A stretch of DNA of 36,006 nt from Propionibacteriales bacterium (GTDB taxonomy: Bacteria; Actinomycetota; Actinomycetes; Propionibacteriales; Nocardioidaceae): positions 1 through 36,006 of the forward strand of contig WHTJ01000047.1 in the NCBI GenBank assembly GCA_009377795.1. Direction: 5' to 3'. Of the stretch, positions 7,892 to 15,677 are shown piece after piece. The first letter of the stretch is position 1. Each line of letters begins with the position of its first letter. A program made the position numbers and the translations under genes. The notes under the pieces are model-generated. The model saw nothing but the letters and a program-made list of their open reading frames with translations. It did not search any database and had not been told where the DNA came from.

Positions 7892-9823
7892 TCATCGGAT
7901 GCGTCGGCCAGTCTCCTCGGTGCCGTATCCGCCGAGCGCCTCGATCGATCGGTGGAACGCCGACGACTCCAGCAGCTGCCATAACGGTGCGAGCAGCGGG
8001 TCGTCGAGGGTGCGCGCCTCCAGCACCAGGTCGTAGGGCTCCCGGGCCACCGGCACGAAGTCGAGGCCGAAGGCGCGCGCGGCCGCGAGGATGCCGAGCC
8101 CGCAGTCTGCCCGGCCCGCCGCGACCGCTGCGGCCACCGCGAGGTGGGTCGGCTCCTCCCGGGCGTAGCCATTGATCGCCGAGGCATCCGCGCCGAGCCG
8201 CCGCAGCTCCTGGTCGAGCAGCATCCGGGTACCCGCGCCGCGCTGGCGGTTCACATAGGACAGGTCGCCGGCGGGCAGGTCCGCAAGCCCGCCGATACCG
8301 CGGGGATTGCCCGGAGGAACCAGCAGCCCCTGGTCCCGGTGGACGAGGCGCACGACGGCCAGCTCCCGGTCCGGCATCAACCGCTCCAGGTAGGGCAGGG
8401 TGTAGCTGCCGGTCTCCGGGTCGAGAAGGTGTGAACCGGCCACGTGGCACATCCCGTCGCGCAGCGCCACCAGGCCACCCAGCGAACCGACATTGGTCGA
8501 CGCCAGCGTGAGCGTGGGGTCGGCGGCCCGCAAGGCGGTCGCCGTCAGGTCGATGACCAGGTCGTGGGAGCCGATCGCCACGATCGTGCGCTCCACCGCC
8601 GGCAGCGGACGCAGTAGCTGTACCGACACCTCGTCCCCTGCCAGGTGGCCCTCCACACCCGCGGGCACCGGCAGCAGCCCGTCGGCCCGCACCAGCGATG
8701 TCAGCACACCGGCCCCCCGGGGGAGCGGCGACGCGACCACCTGACCGTGCACCGAGCCGAGCCGCACGCGGACCCAGTCGTCCATACCCACCACCGACGG
8801 CAGCTTGCGGGCGAGCCGCGCGGTCACCATCGGACGGTGCGGCGGTGCGGCCCCCTCGAGCCCGGCGAGCATCGGCGCGACGAAGATCTCGAACGTCAGC
8901 GCCGCCGACACCGGGTAGCCGGGCACCCCGATCACCGGGGTCGCGTCCACCGCGCCGAGCACCACCGGGTGTCCGGGGCGTACGGCGACGCCGTGCACCG
9001 CGAGCACGCCGAGCTCGGCCACCACCCTGGCGGTGTAGTCGTCCCGCCCGGCGCTCGACCCGGCCACCACCATGACCAGATCCGCCTGCCCCGCCGCCTC
9101 GCGCAGCGTGGCGCCGATCTGGTCGATATCGTCGGGCACGATTGCCGTAGCCCAGGCCTCGCACCCTGCCTCACGGGCCTGCGCGACCAGCATCACCGAG
9201 TTCGTGTCGAGGATCTCCCCCTGCTGCGGCGGCGACCCGACCGGCACGATCTCGTCGCCGGTGGGGAGGACGGCGACCCGTGGCCGCCGGCGTACCGTCA
9301 GCTCAGTGGCTCCCGCAGCAGCGGCGGCGGCGACATCGACCGGGCGCAGCCGATGCCCCTCCGGCAGCAACAGCTCCGCAGCGCTTACGTCCTCGCCGAT
9401 CGAGCGCACGTGTTGGTACGGCGGGACTGCGGCCATCAACTCCGCCTCCCGACCGCGGTCGGAGTCGACATAGTGCACCTGCTCGCGCATCACGACCGCG
9501 TCCATGCCCTCCGGCATAGGGTCGCCGGTATCGACCACCACGTAGGCGTCCGGAGCAATCCGCAGCGGAGTCGTCTGCGAGGCGCCGTTGGTGTCCCGGG
9601 CGAGCACCGCGATGCCGTCCATCGCGGCCACATCGCCGACCGGCGAGGAGCGCGTCGCCCAGACCGGCTCCGCGGTCACCCGCCCGACCGCGTCAGCCAG
9701 CGGAAGCGGGACCGCGTCCAGCCGCTCGGGGCAACCGGCGTCGGCGCAGGCGGCCGACCAGGCCTGGATGGCCGACTCGGCGGGTACGTCGCTGATGAAC
9801 GGGCTGTTGTCCACGGGTGCCAC
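7892..9823 (-). CDS. MoeA molybdopterin molybdotransferase fused to a C-terminal PBP-like domain
   Basis: The 643-residue protein is a full MoeA (residues 1 to about 410) plus a PBP-like domain (about 410-643). MoeA motifs present are AAMDGIAV, DTGDPMPEGMDAVVM, LPTGDEIVP, VAGSSAGRDDYTA and GVPGYPVSA. MoeA splits the adenylylated pterin and inserts the metal oxyanion. In the first part of the usual SAMDGYAV motif Tyr is replaced by Ile, and GNP is replaced by GYP, so this copy is diverged from the second MoeA next to it. The C-terminal domain has HRDQGLLVPPGNP and AAVAAGRADCGLGI, matching the domain of the adjacent regulator. I infer a metal-specific insertase, perhaps for tungsten, whose extra domain binds the oxyanion or cofactor. 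Confidence 0.85.
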   Translation of the reverse strand: MAPVDNSPFISDVPAESAIQAWSAACADAGCPERLDAVPLPLADAVGRVTAEPVWATRSSPVGDVAAMDGIAVLARDTNGASQTTPLRIAPDAYVVVDTGDPMPEGMDAVVMREQVHYVDSDRGREAELMAAVPPYQHVRSIGEDVSAAELLLPEGHRLRPVDVAAAAAAGATELTVRRRPRVAVLPTGDEIVPVGSPPQQGEILDTNSVMLVAQAREAGCEAWATAIVPDDIDQIGATLREAAGQADLVMVVAGSSAGRDDYTARVVAELGVLAVHGVAVRPGHPVVLGAVDATPVIGVPGYPVSAALTFEIFVAPMLAGLEGAAPPHRPMVTARLARKLPSVVGMDDWVRVRLGSVHGQVVASPLPRGAGVLTSLVRADGLLPVPAGVEGHLAGDEVSVQLLRPLPAVERTIVAIGSHDLVIDLTATALRAADPTLTLASTNVGSLGGLVALRDGMCHVAGSHLLDPETGSYTLPYLERLMPDRELAVVRLVHRDQGLLVPPGNPRGIGGLADLPAGDLSYVNRQRGAGTRMLLDQELRRLGADASAINGYAREEPTHLAVAAAVAAGRADCGLGILAAARAFGLDFVPVAREPYDLVLEARTLDDPLLAPLWQLLESSAFHRSIEALGGYGTEETGRRIR

Positions 9824-9838
9824 GCTAACGAGGCACGG

Positions 9839-11065
9839 TTACCGGTACAGGGTGACCGTGACGGGCGTGCCCGCATCGAGCCCGGTCGCGGCCTCGGGGA
9901 TCACGATGTACCCGTCGGCGCTGGTCAGCAACGAGAGCAGCGCCGAGAACCCGAACAGCGGGACGGCCGCGCCGTCGCGGACCTGCACCTGCACCACGTC
10001 GAGCCGGCCGGCCGCCGATGACACCGCCCGCGCCAAGGTGGCGATCGTGCTGGGCTCGGCTGGCGCGGCCGTGATACCGCCGACCAGGCGCAGGACCGGC
10101 AGCCCCACGGTGCGGAACACCACCAGCGCCGAAAGCGGGTTGCCGGGCAATCCGATCACCGGCACCTCCCCGCATTCGGCCAGCAGTGTCGGCTTGCCCG
10201 GCTTGATCGCCAGGCCGTGACAGAACACGCCCGACTCGCCGAGTGACTCGACCGCGGCGGCGGTCTCGTCGCGGGCTCCGACCGACGACCCCGCGGACAC
10301 CACGACAACGTCACAGTCATGCACCGCCGACTCCAAGGTCTTGGTCAGCAACCCGAGCTCGTCCGGCACGATCCCGCGCAGCGACGGCTCGCCGCCCGCC
10401 TCGGTCACCAGCGCCGCCAGCGCCGACGCCGTCGCGTCTCGTACCTGGCCGTGCCCCAACGCCCGGCTGCTGGCGGGAACCACCTCGTCACCGGTGGAGA
10501 TGATCGCCACCCGCGGTCGCCTGCGCACCTCCACCTCTTCGATGCCGGCCGCGGCGAGCAGGCCGAGGTCCTGCGCACGCAGGGGGCGACCCACCGGGGC
10601 GAGCTCGCCTCCCGCGGCGACGTCCTCGTCGGCTCGCACGATGCCCTCACCCACCGCGACCGGGCGGGTCACCTCGATGACGTCAGGCATCGTGGCCTGG
10701 GTGTGCTCGACCATGACGACGGCGTCGGCGTGTTCGGGGATGGCCGCACCGGTGGGGATCTGTACGCAGCCGCCCGGACGTACGTCGAACTCCGGCGCGA
10801 CGCCCATCCGCACGGCGCCGAGCAGGTCGAGGTAGGCCGGAAGCCCGTCGCTGGCGCCGTACGTGTCGGCCGCCCGGACCGCGTAGCCGTCGACCGTCGA
10901 CCGGGCGAACCCCGGCAGTGCCGAGCCGGACAGCACGGCCGATGCCGGTACCCGACCCAGTGCCTCGTGGCGGTGCACAGCCTCGGTGCCGACCCGGCGC
11001 CGAGGCTGGAAGCCCGCCAGTGCTTCCGAAACCGGCAGGGCAGTGAAGAACTCCGTGCCCGCCAT
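9839..11065 (-). CDS. moeA: Molybdopterin molybdotransferase MoeA
   Basis: The 408-residue protein is the standard MoeA length. It has ARSTVDGYAVRAADT (around residues 54-68), IPTGAAIPEHADAVVMVE, the MogA-like fold segment with ISTGDEVV, VVSAGSSVGARDET, GLAIKPGKPTLL and GLPGNPLSALVVF, with the conserved Asp and Pro residues of the family in place. It catalyses metal insertion into adenylylated molybdopterin. It sits ten bases after the formate dehydrogenase flavin gene and 15 bases before the second, fused MoeA. Two MoeA copies in one operon resemble the archaeal situation where paralogues are thought to be specialised for Mo or W; here this copy is the conventional one. Confidence 0.9.
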   Translation of the reverse strand: MAGTEFFTALPVSEALAGFQPRRRVGTEAVHRHEALGRVPASAVLSGSALPGFARSTVDGYAVRAADTYGASDGLPAYLDLLGAVRMGVAPEFDVRPGGCVQIPTGAAIPEHADAVVMVEHTQATMPDVIEVTRPVAVGEGIVRADEDVAAGGELAPVGRPLRAQDLGLLAAAGIEEVEVRRRPRVAIISTGDEVVPASSRALGHGQVRDATASALAALVTEAGGEPSLRGIVPDELGLLTKTLESAVHDCDVVVVSAGSSVGARDETAAAVESLGESGVFCHGLAIKPGKPTLLAECGEVPVIGLPGNPLSALVVFRTVGLPVLRLVGGITAAPAEPSTIATLARAVSSAAGRLDVVQVQVRDGAAVPLFGFSALLSLLTSADGYIVIPEAATGLDAGTPVTVTLYR

Positions 11066-11075
11066 AGTGGCCAGC

Positions 11076-12776
11076 TTACGGTGCCGATGGTGGCTCCGAG
11101 CCGCGGCCCAGCACGCTGACCACCGGCCCCATCGCCACCTGACCCAGGCCGCAGATCGAGGTCTTGCGCATCACGGCCTCCAGCTCGAGCAGGCGCGACC
11201 GCCGCTCGTCGTCGAGCGCACCACCGGACCGCAGGGTGTCGGTGAGCAGATCGTGGGCCTTCGCCGAGCCGACCCGGCACGGCACGCACTTGCCACACGA
11301 CTCGTTCCGGAAGAACCGCAGCACGTTGGTCGCGGCCGCGAGCGCGTCGGTGCCCTCGGCGATCGCGACCACAGCGCCCGAGCCGAGCATCGAACCGGCG
11401 TCGGCGAGCGTGCCGAAGTCGAGCGGCAGGTCGAGATGCTCGGGGCCGAGGAAGTTCGAGGAGGCACCGCCGGGCTGTACGGAGTCGAGCGCCGCTCCCC
11501 CGGCGACTCCGCCGGCGAGGTCGAGCAGGTCGCGGATCGTCGTGCCCATCGGGACGCAGTAGACGCCGGGTTTCTCCACGTGTCCGGACACGGCGAAGAA
11601 CTTCAGTCCGTGGCTGCCGTTGACACCCTGCTCCTGCCACCACTCGACTCCCCGCGACACGATGATCGGTACGTCGGCGAAGGTCTCGACGGAGTTCATC
11701 AGGGTCGGCCTGCCCCACAACCCGTACGTTCCGGGGAAGGGCGGCTTGTTGCGCGGTTCGCCTCGGTGCCCCTCCATGCACTCGATCAGCGCCGTCTCCT
11801 CACCGAGGATGTAGCCGCCCGGAGAGGTGAAGATGTCGAGGCTCAGTCTCCGGCCGGTGCCGAGCACGTCGTCGCCGACCAGTCCCTCGGCCCGCAGGGC
11901 CTCGATCTCGGCGCGGAGGACGGCCTCCTCCGGACCGTACTCGTGGCGGATGAAGACCCATCCCTCCTCCGCGCCAGTGACGACCATCCCCATCAGCATG
12001 CCCTCGAGCACCAGGTGCGGCTGCTCGGCCAGCAGCTGGCGGTCCTTGAAGGTGCCCGGCTCGGACTCGTCGGCATTGCAGATGGCGTACTTGACGCCGT
12101 CCCCGTCCACCTCGGCGGCGCGGACCAGCTCCCACTTCTTGCCGGTCGGGAACCCGGCACCGCCCATGCCGCGAAGCCCGGAGCGTTGCAGGTTGTCGAG
12201 CACCTGCTCCGGCGTGAACTCCCCGGACAGCAGTGCGCGCAGGGCCTGGTAGCGCTGCTCCCCCGGCGCGTACGGGTCATTGGGCCAGCCGTCCGGCGGG
12301 CGGTACGCGACAACCGCGCCGAGATCCGAGTCCCCGCGGCGCCGGCCGTCGACCGCGGCGTCGACGTCCTCGACCCGGACGGGCCGATCGTCGACCGTCG
12401 CAGCCGGCGCGATGTCGCAGCGGCCGGGGCAGGAGATCTGCACGACGTCGACGTCGTCGGAGGCGTCGTATCGCTGCTGGAGCCGTCGGATGCTCTCCTC
12501 GGACCCCTTCAGCCAGCAGCTCAGGTCGCGACACGCCCCAACGGTCACCCCCGCGGGTGGCTCGGTGAGGAAGTGCGGATAGAACGAGACCAGGCCCTCG
12601 ATCTCGTACAGCGGCCGCTTCTGGTCGCGTGCGAGCGCCTCCAGCTCCTCGCGCGGCAGCCAGCCGTGCCGCTCCTGGATCGCCATCAGCATCGGGATCA
12701 GGCTCGGTCCCCGAAACCTGCCGGCGCGTGCCTCCACACCGGGCACGGCAGTACGCCGGTGATCCGTCGCTGTCAC
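11076..12776 (-). CDS. NAD-linked formate dehydrogenase flavin subunit (NuoE-NuoF fusion)
   Basis: Residues 1 to about 150 are a NuoE-like thioredoxin-fold domain whose four cysteines C82, C87, C116 and C120 fit a [2Fe-2S] cluster. The remainder is NuoF-like: GLRGMGGAGFPTGKKW binds FMN, ICNADESEPGTFKDR binds NADH, and C494, C497, C500 (SCGKCVPC) plus C542 hold a [4Fe-4S] cluster. The protein passes electrons from the catalytic subunit to NAD+ in the cytoplasm, as in soluble NAD-dependent metal formate dehydrogenases and related hydrogenases. Start is a GTG at 12776 that overlaps the catalytic-subunit stop by four bases (GTGA). At 566 residues it is complete. It could in principle also serve the AOR encoded upstream, which lacks its own electron partner here. 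Confidence 0.9.
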   Translation of the reverse strand: MTATDHRRTAVPGVEARAGRFRGPSLIPMLMAIQERHGWLPREELEALARDQKRPLYEIEGLVSFYPHFLTEPPAGVTVGACRDLSCWLKGSEESIRRLQQRYDASDDVDVVQISCPGRCDIAPAATVDDRPVRVEDVDAAVDGRRRGDSDLGAVVAYRPPDGWPNDPYAPGEQRYQALRALLSGEFTPEQVLDNLQRSGLRGMGGAGFPTGKKWELVRAAEVDGDGVKYAICNADESEPGTFKDRQLLAEQPHLVLEGMLMGMVVTGAEEGWVFIRHEYGPEEAVLRAEIEALRAEGLVGDDVLGTGRRLSLDIFTSPGGYILGEETALIECMEGHRGEPRNKPPFPGTYGLWGRPTLMNSVETFADVPIIVSRGVEWWQEQGVNGSHGLKFFAVSGHVEKPGVYCVPMGTTIRDLLDLAGGVAGGAALDSVQPGGASSNFLGPEHLDLPLDFGTLADAGSMLGSGAVVAIAEGTDALAAATNVLRFFRNESCGKCVPCRVGSAKAHDLLTDTLRSGGALDDERRSRLLELEAVMRKTSICGLGQVAMGPVVSVLGRGSEPPSAP

Positions 12777-15676
12777 TGTCCGCCACCTCCGACTCGGGCG
12801 CTCTCACGGTCACCGACCGGGGCTATCCGCACGGCGCAGAACTTGAACTCCGGAATCTTGCCCGTCGGGTCGATCTCGTCGATCGTCAGCAGGTTCGCCG
12901 CGGCCTCACGGAAGTGGAACGGGATGAAGACGTTTCCCCGCGCCTCCCGGTGAGAGACCTTGACGTTCAGTGTGATCTCGCCGCGTCGCGACGTCACCCT
13001 GGCGAGGTCACCGTCGTGCAGGCCGAGCTCCTTGGCGTCCTCCGGGTGCAGGTAGGCCTCGGCACGCGGAGCGATGGCATCGAGGGCATACGACCGACGT
13101 GTCATCGAGCCGGTGTGCCAGTGCTGCAGCAGGCGGCCGGTGTTGAGGACGTACGGGTACTCGTCGCTCGGCAGCTCCTTGGCGGGCAGCCACTCGGCCG
13201 GGACCAGGTGCGCCAGCCCGTCGGCGGTGTTGAACCGCTCGTCGAACAGGACCACCGTGCCGTCGCTGTGCGTGGGGTCCGGGTTCGGATACAGCTTTCC
13301 CGATGGCCCGAGGTTGTCGTACGTCAGGTTGGTGTAGTCGGACATCAACGGCACCATCTCGTCGAACACCTCGCGCGGCGACCGATAGTTCCAGTCCAGA
13401 CCCAGCCGCTGCGCGATGTCCTGCACGATCTCCCAGTCCACCCGGGCCTCACCCGGCGGGTCGAACAGCTTCCGGCCGAGCTGTACCCGCCGGTCGGTGT
13501 TGGTGTACGTGCCTTCCTTCTCCAGGTACGACGACGCCGGCAGGATGACGTCGGCGAACTCGGCGGTCTCGGTGAGGAAGATGTCCTGCACGACGAGGAA
13601 GTCGAGCTTCGACAGCGCCTTGCGGACCTTGTTGATGTTGGGGTCCGACAGGAACGGGTTCTCACCGAGCATGTACATACCGCGGACGCCGTCGTCGAGG
13701 ATCGACTTGATGATCTCGGTGACGGTGAGGCCGTTGTCCGGGTTGAGCTCCGTGCCCCAGGCTCGCTCGAAGGTCGCGCGTACGTCGGGACTAGTGGCCG
13801 GCTGGTAGTTCGGGTAGAACATCGGGATCAGCCCCGCGTCGGAGGCACCCTGCACGTTGTTCTGGCCGCGGAGCGGATGCAACCCGGTGCCCGGCCGTCC
13901 GACGTTGCCGGTGATGGAGCACATCGCGATCAGGCAACGGGCATTGTCCGTACCCGTGGTGTGCTGTGAGATTCCCATTCCCCAGTAGACGACGCCGGCT
14001 TTGGCCTCCCCCCAGACTCGGGCAATCTCGCGGATCATGTCGACGTCGACCCCCGTGATCTGCGCAGCCAGCTCCGGTGGGTACGCCGCGACGGTCTCGG
14101 CGAGCGCGTCGTAGTTGGAGGTACGGCTGGCGATGAAGTCCCGATCGACGAGACCGAGTCGGATGATCTCGTGCATGATGCCGTTGTACAGCGCGACGTC
14201 GGTGCCCGGCTTGAGCTGGACGAAGATGTCAGCATGGTCGGCGACCGTCCCGGCACGGGTGTCGACGTGGATGATCTTGGTGCCGTCCCGCCTTGCCTGC
14301 TTGAAGAACGAGGAGGCGACCGGGTGGTTGGACGTGGAGTTGCTGCCGGTGATGATGGCGACGTCCGCGTTCACGACGTCGCCGTACGTGGTCGAGACGG
14401 CACCGGACCCGACACCCTCGAAGAGCGCCGCCACGCTGGAGGCGTGGCACAGCCGCGTGCAGTGGTCGACGTTGTTGGTGCGGAACGCAGTGCGGATCAG
14501 CTTCTGGAAGAGGTAGGCCTCCTCGTTGGAACACTTCGCCGATCCGAACCCGGCTATGCCGCCCGGCCCGCTCTCGGTATGGATCTCCCGGAGACGGCGG
14601 GCGACCAGGTCGAGCGCCTCCTCCCAGGTGGCCTCACGGAAGTGCGGCAACACCTCGTCGTACGGCACCAGGCCGCCCGGCCTGCGGCGCTTCTTGTCAC
14701 TGCGCCCGTCGCCGTCCTGGTCGTACTCGCCCTTCACGTCGGCCGACAGCGGCCCCTTCGGGTAGGACCCCTCGACCCGGATGAGCGGCGTGGTGAGGCG
14801 CTGGGGAGACGCGGCGTAATCCCAGCCGTAGCGGCCCTTCACACACAGCCTGGACTGGCTGCCGGGCTGGTCGCGGCCCTCGGCGAAGGAGATCGCGCCT
14901 CGCTCGCGGTCGACGTAGTAGGTAATCGCGCACCCGACACCGCAGTACGGGCATACGGTGTCGACCGCGTCGAGTGACGAACGGGGTTGGATCGGGACGT
15001 TGTTGATCGTCTTGTTGGTCAGCGCCCCGGTCGGGCACGCGGACACACACTCTCCGCAGGTCACGCACGACGACTCGCCCATCGGGTCGTTCAGGTCGAA
15101 GGCGATCCGGGTGGAGTAGCCCTTGCCGCTGCGACCGATGACGTCGTTGCCCTGGATGTCGTCACATGCCCGCACACAGCGATCACACAGGATGCAGGAG
15201 TCGTGGTCGACCGCGATCACCGGGTTGGACGTGTCGGTGCCGCGGGACGGGCCGGGGAAGAGATCGCCGACGTCGGTGATGGCGTAGCGATCGGCGACGT
15301 CGATCAGCTCGTTGTCGGCCGTCGTCGTCTGCTTGGGATCCTCGTCCCGTGCCGGCTGGTCGGCCACGAGCAACTCGGTGAGCACCGCCCGGCTGCGCTC
15401 GAGGTCGGGCGTTGACGTCGCCACCTCCATGCCCTGCTCGCACGGGCGAATGCACGACGCCGCGTAGACCCGGCCACCGGTGTCGACCACACACATCCGG
15501 CATACGCCGACCGGGTCGTAACGCTCGTCGTGGCAGAGCGCGGGAATGTCGATCCCCAGCTCACGAGCCGCCTGCCAGATGGTCGTCCCTTCGGGGACCG
15601 TCAGTTGCCGACCGTCGATGCTGACGGACACGGTGCGCTGATCCACCTCGGCCGGTGCTGGGCGCGTGAGGGTCAT
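12773..15676 (-). CDS. fdhA: NAD-linked formate dehydrogenase catalytic subunit
   Basis: The 967-residue protein contains a NuoG-like [2Fe-2S] domain (C48, C59, C62, C75), a two-cluster ferredoxin domain (C161, C164, C167, C171 and C204, C207, C210, C214), the proximal [4Fe-4S] site (C242, C245, C249, C278) and the bis-MGD oxidoreductase core. The metal ligand is C410 followed by H411 in DHCTRLCHAS, so this is a cysteine, not a selenocysteine, enzyme. It oxidises formate to CO2 or reduces CO2, passing electrons to the NuoEF-like partner. Residues about 301-336 are a loop carrying DQDGDGRSD (319-327) and a Lys/Arg stretch, unusual inside this domain. It starts one base from the AOR stop. Mo and W versions cannot be told apart by sequence; the tupABC genes favour W. 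Confidence 0.92.
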   Translation of the reverse strand: MTLTRPAPAEVDQRTVSVSIDGRQLTVPEGTTIWQAARELGIDIPALCHDERYDPVGVCRMCVVDTGGRVYAASCIRPCEQGMEVATSTPDLERSRAVLTELLVADQPARDEDPKQTTTADNELIDVADRYAITDVGDLFPGPSRGTDTSNPVIAVDHDSCILCDRCVRACDDIQGNDVIGRSGKGYSTRIAFDLNDPMGESSCVTCGECVSACPTGALTNKTINNVPIQPRSSLDAVDTVCPYCGVGCAITYYVDRERGAISFAEGRDQPGSQSRLCVKGRYGWDYAASPQRLTTPLIRVEGSYPKGPLSADVKGEYDQDGDGRSDKKRRRPGGLVPYDEVLPHFREATWEEALDLVARRLREIHTESGPGGIAGFGSAKCSNEEAYLFQKLIRTAFRTNNVDHCTRLCHASSVAALFEGVGSGAVSTTYGDVVNADVAIITGSNSTSNHPVASSFFKQARRDGTKIIHVDTRAGTVADHADIFVQLKPGTDVALYNGIMHEIIRLGLVDRDFIASRTSNYDALAETVAAYPPELAAQITGVDVDMIREIARVWGEAKAGVVYWGMGISQHTTGTDNARCLIAMCSITGNVGRPGTGLHPLRGQNNVQGASDAGLIPMFYPNYQPATSPDVRATFERAWGTELNPDNGLTVTEIIKSILDDGVRGMYMLGENPFLSDPNINKVRKALSKLDFLVVQDIFLTETAEFADVILPASSYLEKEGTYTNTDRRVQLGRKLFDPPGEARVDWEIVQDIAQRLGLDWNYRSPREVFDEMVPLMSDYTNLTYDNLGPSGKLYPNPDPTHSDGTVVLFDERFNTADGLAHLVPAEWLPAKELPSDEYPYVLNTGRLLQHWHTGSMTRRSYALDAIAPRAEAYLHPEDAKELGLHDGDLARVTSRRGEITLNVKVSHREARGNVFIPFHFREAAANLLTIDEIDPTGKIPEFKFCAVRIAPVGDRESARVGGGGQ

Positions 15677-15677
15677 G

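Noticed and set aside
8645-10021. Long plus-strand open frames opposite the two moeA genes (up to 458 residues)
   Set aside because: They are His/Arg/Gly-rich mirror frames of high-GC genes, with no domain motifs or ribosome sites.
10986-12953. A 655-residue plus-strand frame opposite the formate dehydrogenase flavin gene
   Set aside because: It is antisense to strong NuoE/NuoF motifs, with biased composition typical of mirror frames.
14668-14776. Dockerin or EF-hand domain in the formate dehydrogenase
   Set aside because: Only one short Asp loop is present with no paired helix or second repeat, and the protein is cytoplasmic.
12773-15676. Selenocysteine formate dehydrogenase
   Set aside because: No in-frame TGA occurs; the metal-ligand position is C410 followed by His.
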